A stretch of 64,000 nt of DNA from Gnetum montanum (taxonomy: Eukaryota; Streptophyta; Gnetopsida; Gnetales; Gnetaceae), in assembly GCA_015680685.1 (NCBI GenBank), contig MNCI01008086.1:252879-316878 (forward strand), in the 5' to 3' direction. Below the pieces are notes generated by a model. The model searched no databases. It saw only the letters and a list, made by a program, of their open reading frames with translations, and was not told where the DNA came from. This document shows, one piece after another, positions 58,800 to 64,000 of the stretch. The translations under genes were made by a program, and so were the position numbers. How positions within the stretch are numbered: the stretch's first letter is position 1; the number at the start of each line of letters is the position of its first letter.

Positions 58800-59914
58800 T
58801 GAAATGTGCGTGTTAAGGACTTATGAAGAAAATTGGTATGATGAAATTTTAGAATTTCTTAATACAAGAAAGACTCCTAATAATTTAACTGCAAGTTAGA
58901 AAAGAGCTTTCTTCAAAAAAGTAAATAAATTTGTTGTTAAAGATGGAATTTTATATAGATAGGACTACAAAGGGGTTTTGTTAGAATGTGTTCATGATGA
59001 TAAAATCAATCCTATTTTAGAATAATTTCATGATCATGCTAATTTATTTTGTGAGTCTCCTAAGTCCACTATGCAACATATGCTCTATTATGGTTTTTAT
59101 TGGCCTAGCATGTACCAAGATATTAGCTTGAAGATTTAAAGATATAAATGTCAAATCCATGGATCAAAAACCAAAAAAGCTAGAGCTCCTTTTAAAATAG
59201 TGATTGCAGATAGGCCATTTCAAGAGTGGGGCTTAGATTTAATTGGCACAATTACTTCTTTAAGAGATAAACATAAGTTTATTCTTACAACCATTAACTA
59301 TTTTACTAAATGGTCTAAAGCAAGAGCTTTAAGAAACAATTCAGCATTGAATGTAATTAAGTTCTTGCAGGTTCAAATTCTAAATCGCTTTGGTATGCTT
59401 GAAGATTCAGTATTTGATAATGAGCATGCTTTTCAATTTTAAGAATTTATAAAATGAGCATCGGAGAAATCCATTTTTCTATTTTATTCTTATAATTATT
59501 ATCCTCAAGGGAATGGCTTAGTTGAATCTATAAATAAAAAGCTTATTTCCTATATTAAAAAAATCAATGGAGGGGAATTAAGGAAACTGGATTAGTTACT
59601 TGCAATACACATTGTGGACTAACTATATTAGATTTAAAAAGGCTATTGGAACATCAACTTATAATTTTGTTTATGGTTTGCTTACAAGAATTACTAATAA
59701 AATTATAAGCTCAACTTTGGAATTTGTACAAAAGTATAGTGAAAAAATAGATAAACATAGAAATTTCATGACCTTGCTTATTAAAAGAGAAGTTGAAGTG
59801 GATAAATATAAGGATAATTTATTAAAAAATGCTTATCAAGTTAAAAGATGGTTTGATAAGAAGGATGTAAAAGAACTTTTAAAATTGATGATCTTGTATT
59901 ATTATGGAATATAA
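58800..59914 (+). pseudogene. Element I integrase
   Basis: Zinc region: FHDHANLF then YGFYWPSMYQDI and CQIHGSKTKKARAP (about 59025-59185). Core: FQEWGLDLIGT (59218-59250), VFDNEHAFQF (about 59412-59440) and PQGNGLVES (about 59505-59530), giving the D-D-E triad. C-terminal frames run to 59914. Several stops. Confidence 0.85.
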
Positions 59915-60077
59915 AAAATTGAAATAAATTTTCAACAAGATGGATGGGTTTGTTCTAGATTAGGAAACAATTATTGGAAGATACATACAAGCTATCCACA
60001 TTAACTGGAACAGAATTGCAACTTCCATATAATGTTCTACACATCAAGCATTACTTTGGGCAATTGTCCACAACTTA

Positions 60078-60226
60078 AATATATATATATATAAATATTA
60101 AAAATATGTACACACACTCGATAATAATAATAAAAAATAATAATGATAATAATAATATTATGTATACATATATAATAATCATAATAAATCATTATATATA
60201 TATATATATATATATAATAAAAATGT
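60078..60226. repeat. TA and AAT microsatellites
   Basis: TATATATATATAAATATT, ATAATAATAATAA and a second TA run at about 60195-60215. Simple sequence just past the end of element I coding. Confidence 0.95.
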
Positions 60227-60449
60227 ACATAGTGATGGTTGTTTTAGTAATAAATTAGATTTAATAAAAGTAATTATTATTTATTATGGGTGTTAAGTAG
60301 GCTTTAGTGGAATTTATAACCACCACATTATGGAAAATGAATGACCATTTTGCAAGTGGAAAAGTTAGTGAGCAAGAGATTTTAAAAAACTAGGATTATA
60401 AAATGAGTAATTCAAGATAACACAAAAAAATCATCAACTTTGGTATTTT

Positions 60450-61015
60450 AGAAAAAGGAAAGAGAGTTTTAATTTACGATGGAGAGTGAGTTTGGAAAAA
60501 TGCCAATGAGAAGAACTTTCATTCCATATGTGACTGGCTGCTACCCAAAACATGTTTTGAGAGCCTTTTGCAAGACAATAGCATGTGGTTCATCCACCAA
60601 AAGCCCATTCTTGCTTTAGTTTCGGATGAATTCAGCTTCCTCACCAATGGTCTCTCTACTCATTCAAATATTTGGGGTGATTTTTACCAGTGTGTAGCAA
60701 AATTTGAGCATCAAGAAGGATCCAATCATGCCAATTCTTAGGGGGAAGCTTTCATTTCCCAGGATATGGAAGAAACTAGCTATGAGAAGTATCCCAAGTC
60801 CATAATGGAGAAATCAACTACAGAAGACAATGAGATAGTTCTTGGAGATAATGTTGTAGCAAGTAACATGGAGGTAGAAGAAGTTTAAGAATCAAAAAAA
60901 TAAGAAGAAGAAAAGAGAGCATGGATTACCACAAAAATTAAATATGAGAAAATCCACAACACAAAGATCTTGAAGAGGGTCACCTTAACCATCCTCTTCC
61001 CTGTTGTAGAATAAT
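60450..61015 (+). pseudogene. Unidentified degraded reading frame
   Basis: One frame stays readable for about 180 codons with only a few stops: VWKNANEKNFHSICDWLLP, FIHQKPILALVSDEFSFL, STHSNIWGDFYQCVAKFEHQ, then an acidic and lysine-rich tail (MEETSYEKYPKS). It is more coding-like than its neighbours. I do not recognise it. It could be an accessory frame at the 3' end of element I or a captured host fragment. Confidence 0.4.
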
Positions 61016-61334
61016 TTATGCTATGATTTATTTTCACTTGTACAATTTTAGTTTTTATTTCTTAGGAATGGGATTTTTGTACCACCAAATCTTAAATTTT
61101 CTAGGGATTTTCCTCAAAAAAATATTTGTGATTACGCATGTATAAAAATGTTTAATAAAGTTTCTATTTTAGTTTGACATAAATTGTGATTTAGCTAGTT
61201 TTTTGGTGTGTATTAACAAATGATTTATCTTAAATTTCTTTAAGAACTTTAAAAGAAGGGCAAGAAATGTTGGTACATTTTGGTCATTTTATGGAGTAGG
61301 CTTTGAAAGGAGATTCCATTTATCATCTAGCCTA

Positions 61335-61735
61335 TGTTGATTTGAAATAGAAACAATTTTCTATTTGAGAGATTAAGAGTTTCAGAAGATACACTTGTAA
61401 TTCACCTAAAGAAATTTTTAGGCTAAAAACCAATGTGGAAGGAGTTTGCATGGTAGAAATTCTTCACAACAAATTCTTGATTGCATTTGCTACTAATGGA
61501 ACACATCCCATATTTCCTCATAATGTAATGGTGGTTTTCAAAGAAAAATTGAGATTGTTCCTATTAAAATTCTTCTCTCAAGATGATGAGCTTAGTGCCA
61601 TTAACTAGATTAGAGATAAAATCATTGTGGTTATGGAGAGAACGGTTTATGTTTACTATGTTGAAGATGTGGGTATAGAGATTTTGCAAAGGAATTTTTT
61701 AGTTTATAATTCATATGGGCTGTGTTGATCTTTTG
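61335..61735 (+). pseudogene. PROPPIN / ATG18-like fragment, copy 2
   Basis: Same order as 24727-25070 with more decay: EGVCMVEILHNKFLIAFA, GTHPIFPHNVMVVFKEKL, RDKIIVVMERTVYVYYVEDV. The similarity extends upstream into noncoding DNA (about 61275-61335 with about 24650-24720). It breaks off near 61720-61735. About 45 bp matching copy 1 (TTTTCTAGTTTAAAAATAAT type) reappears at about 62990-63035, so roughly 1.26 kb is inserted in between. Confidence 0.65.
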
Positions 61736-62996
61736 GTATGTGAAAATGTTAGGAAAAATGGAGTACAAGAATGTTTGTGTGGTTGTTGTGACTGTAAGAC
61801 AAAGTACATTAGAAACACTAGAAGAAGATGAGATGATAGATGCAATGACACCTATAAAGTAATGTCAAAATGAAGATCTTAGAAACTAAAATGAAGCCTA
61901 CATGGATGATAAGGAATGAACTGGTTTAGACAAAAGGAGAGCTTAAAGAAGAAGGTTATCTATAAGGTCTCAAGTGAACATGCAAGATTTCAAAGATCTT
62001 GGACAAGAGACAAAGACTTGAAAGCTCATATTAGATGTCAAAAGGAAGCCTTAGCATTGAAGGATTATTTTCAAAGAAGACATCTTGGTAGATTTGATGG
62101 TAACATAAGAGAAGACATCTCTAAAAAATAGAAGACATCTTTCTAAAGAGAAAGATGTATTTCACCAAAAGAAGATGTCTTTATAGAATGAAGGTCTAAT
62201 GCAACATCTCAAGTAACCATTAACTAGCTATTGCATGGATTCCAAGGCGATTTTAGAAATATATTGTTTATAAGAAGACTTCATTCTCATTAGAAAAATA
62301 GCAAGCATTATGTACTATCTTTTGTAATCACTTGGAAATTATTATAATAATTGTTTCTCCTCATTGTACAATCATTTTTCTATTGTAATTGGTCAAAGTG
62401 AGCTGTGGCTTAGAGTGCAAGGATCAACAAACTTAGTTGCATTCTTTCCTTGTGATTTTTGTTCTTCTTTGTTGCCCTGTGTGGTTGATGTGCTTCTTGC
62501 AAGAAGGCATCTTGCCTAAGCTTGGTGGGATCTTATGGGATTGAGTGTTGGTGTAGCATCACAACACTCCAGAGTGAAGCTCAAGTTGTAAAGGTTTTGG
62601 GATCTTGGAAATCATATTCTAAGCTTATCGGGACCTTGTAGGGTTGAATGGTTAGTACAACATTGCAACACTTTGAAGAGGAGCTTAGAGATTGTATAGG
62701 GTGTGGTGTTCTTCAAACCAAATTTAAGCTTATTGGATTCTTACGGGGTTGAGAGTTGTCGCATTGATAAGACTCTCCTTAGTAGAAATCAAACTTTATA
62801 AAGGTTGTGATGTCCTCTAAACCACATTTTTGAAATAACAAAGTTTGGAGGTGTGTAAGCGATCTATCATCTGAGTGTGGACTACCCAAGTTGGGTAACC
62901 ATGTTAAAATTGGTTGTGTTCTTTCTGTTAGAGAATTTTTGGTTTGGAGAACTTATTCATCCTCCCCCTTCTAAGTTCAATGATCCTTAGATTACA
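61723..62996. repeat. Insertion of about 1.27 kb in PROPPIN copy 2, LTR-like
   Basis: Starts TGTTGATCTTTTGG and ends TTAGATTACA, a TG...CA pattern; carries GAAGACATCT repeated near 62077-62150 and the phrase TCATCCTCCCCCTTCTAAG near its end, which resembles plant LTR sequence. It has no protein domain. Target duplication is not clear, so the solo-LTR reading is inference. Confidence 0.4.
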
Positions 62997-63036
62997 TGCA
63001 TTTTTCTATTTTAAAAATAATGTCATTATTATTGTG

Positions 63037-64000
63037 AATTATGTGATCATGGTTGTAAAGCAAAATCTCATCAATCTCTTAGTTGCATCATTCTTGGCAT
63101 TGTTACAACTAACATGCCCTTATTTTACTACTCAAGATTAAGTCTTTCCTTATTTTTAGATCATAGTTATGGCTATTGCTATGTTTAACTCAAGCTTCCT
63201 TTTCTTCTTCTTTTTGTTCTCTAGTTTTTTTTTTAGTTTTTTTCACAATAGCATAAATATGCTACTACTCTATACATTTTAGTAGTAATCAATCCAAATT
63301 TTATTAGTATCAAAGTAGGGATTGATTGCTCATAGAGTAGCCAATCATCATGGCAATCTAGAGGGAGAAGCCATTACACTACATTCTCAGTAACTTAGAC
63401 ATGCCAAGAAACTAGTTAGTCTCATACTTACTTAAGGGGACTAACTATTCTATATGGAAATTTGTGGTTACCAATTCTTGAGTCTCAAAGCACAAAATTA
63501 TCTTTGTGAATGGCATTCTTTCGAAACCAGCTGAAGGAGACCTAAATGAAGAAAGCTGGATCACCTGTAACTCTATGGTAATGTCCTGGATCCTCTACTC
63601 ACTCAATGAATAGATACATGATAGCATTATTTATAATGATATGACAAGAGGAATGTGGGTGGAATTAGAAAAGAGATTCTTTCAAGGAAGTGGTCTAAGA
63701 ATTCAAGAAATCAAGCATGAAGTTGTTAATACATGACAAGGTGAAATGAAAATTTCAACATTGTGTGAAGATGAAGGCTTCATGGAAATAATTAAATTAT
63801 TTTTCAAAGCCTCATGATGCATCTTGCAAGGGATGCACTTGTGGTGTAGCTACCAAAGAAAAAGAAGAGGAGAGACTCCATCAATTTTTCATGGGATTGA
63901 ATGAAGTCTTTAGCATCATGAGATTGAATATTCTTTATAAGGATCCACTGCCTAGCTTGTCAAATGCTTATTTCTTGTTGACCTTAGAGGAAGTCACTAG
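63037..64000 (+). mobile_element. Element J: start of a Ty1/copia element
   Basis: A decayed initiator-Met primer site TAGTATCAAAGT at 63305-63316 (TGGTATCAGAGC with three transitions). From 63428 a gag frame follows. The DNA from about 63037 (TGTGAATTATG) to about 63297 would then be its 5' LTR, short and unconfirmed because the other LTR lies outside the window. Confidence 0.65.
63428..64000 (+). pseudogene. Element J gag, N-terminal part, degraded
   Basis: LLKGTNYSIWKFVVTNS, then VSKHKIIFVNGILSKPAEGD, SMVMSWILYSLNE, and MWVELEKRFFQGSG. These are the copia gag blocks (L.G.NY..W, F..G....P, ...W..L..RF). Stops at about 63479, 63611 and 63735. It runs off the right edge. Confidence 0.75.

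Larger units (their letters stand above)
54703..60060 (+). mobile_element. Element I: degraded Ty3/gypsy element with two RNase H domains
   Basis: Coding order gag, protease, RNase H, reverse transcriptase, RNase H, integrase, all on the plus strand and all broken by stops. It is a different lineage from A/B/E/F/G/H: AT-rich, YLDD reverse transcriptase, and an extra RNase H domain. No LTR pair or target duplication could be found, so ends are approximate. The two-RNase-H feature is known from the Tat branch and its relatives. Confidence 0.8.

Noticed and set aside
1-64000. CRISPR array, defence island or bacterial operon
   Set aside because: No regularly spaced direct repeats with unique spacers, no prokaryotic gene order; the content is plant nuclear repeats.
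1-64000. tRNA or rRNA genes
   Set aside because: No cloverleaf with the GGTTCGAATCC-type box was noticed. The tRNA-like sequences found are only short primer binding sites next to LTRs.

Overview
This 64 kb window is plant nuclear DNA, most likely from a seed plant with a large, repeat-filled genome; a gymnosperm is a reasonable guess, but the sequence does not prove it. The evidence is a complete DYW-type PPR gene, Ty3/gypsy elements primed by tRNA-Asp, Ty1/copia elements primed by initiator tRNA-Met, a plant-type PAQR (heptahelical protein) fragment, and old nested LTR elements in AT-rich DNA. The only intact gene is the single-exon PPR-DYW gene at 7130-9583 (minus strand, 817 residues), whose product should act in organelle C-to-U RNA editing.

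Layout. (1) 1-3072: a minus-strand gypsy element (E) enters from the left edge and lies inside the 3' end of a plus-strand relative (F). (2) 3073-10459: mostly unique or degraded DNA around the PPR gene, with a three-copy tandem repeat and weak signs of a minus-strand spliced transcript. (3) 10460-22890: a degraded LINE split by gypsy element G (11528-22215). G's integrase region is in turn split by a solo LTR (H, 18055-18965). (4) 22891-34708: a stretch of gene fragments (a PROPPIN/ATG18-like WD repeat, a leucine-rich repeat, a PAQR/HHP C-terminus), interrupted by a comparatively young copia element D (25521-32791) with a perfect target duplication. (5) 34714-52769: minus-strand copia C contains gypsy A (39327-52094). 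A contains gypsy B (46152-51926) inside its 3' LTR, and B contains an inverted-repeat (foldback) sequence. Matching 5-bp target duplications mark C, A and B. (6) 52770-60060: AT-rich DNA and a degraded, distinct gypsy element I with an extra RNase H domain upstream of the reverse transcriptase. (7) 60061-64000: microsatellites, an unidentified degraded reading frame, a second and more decayed copy of the PROPPIN fragment, an LTR-like insertion, and the start of a further copia element J.

Gypsy elements A, B, E, F, G and H belong to one Athila-like group. Their LTRs mostly begin TGATG and end TCATCA (the 5' LTR of G and the 3' LTR of B lack their starts, and F ends TCATTA). Where the site is present, a tRNA-Asp-like primer binding site follows. 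They share a 3' LTR core with the phrase CTTGGTAATCCCAG but carry different short repeats near the LTR start. G keeps a full but broken gag-pol, B keeps gag and part of pol, and A has lost pol, so A could only have moved with enzymes supplied by a relative. I found no CRISPR array, tRNA, rRNA or bacterial-type operon. I see no clearly undescribed system; the points most worth follow-up are the nested insertion history, the domain order of element I, and the cluster of captured or decayed gene fragments.
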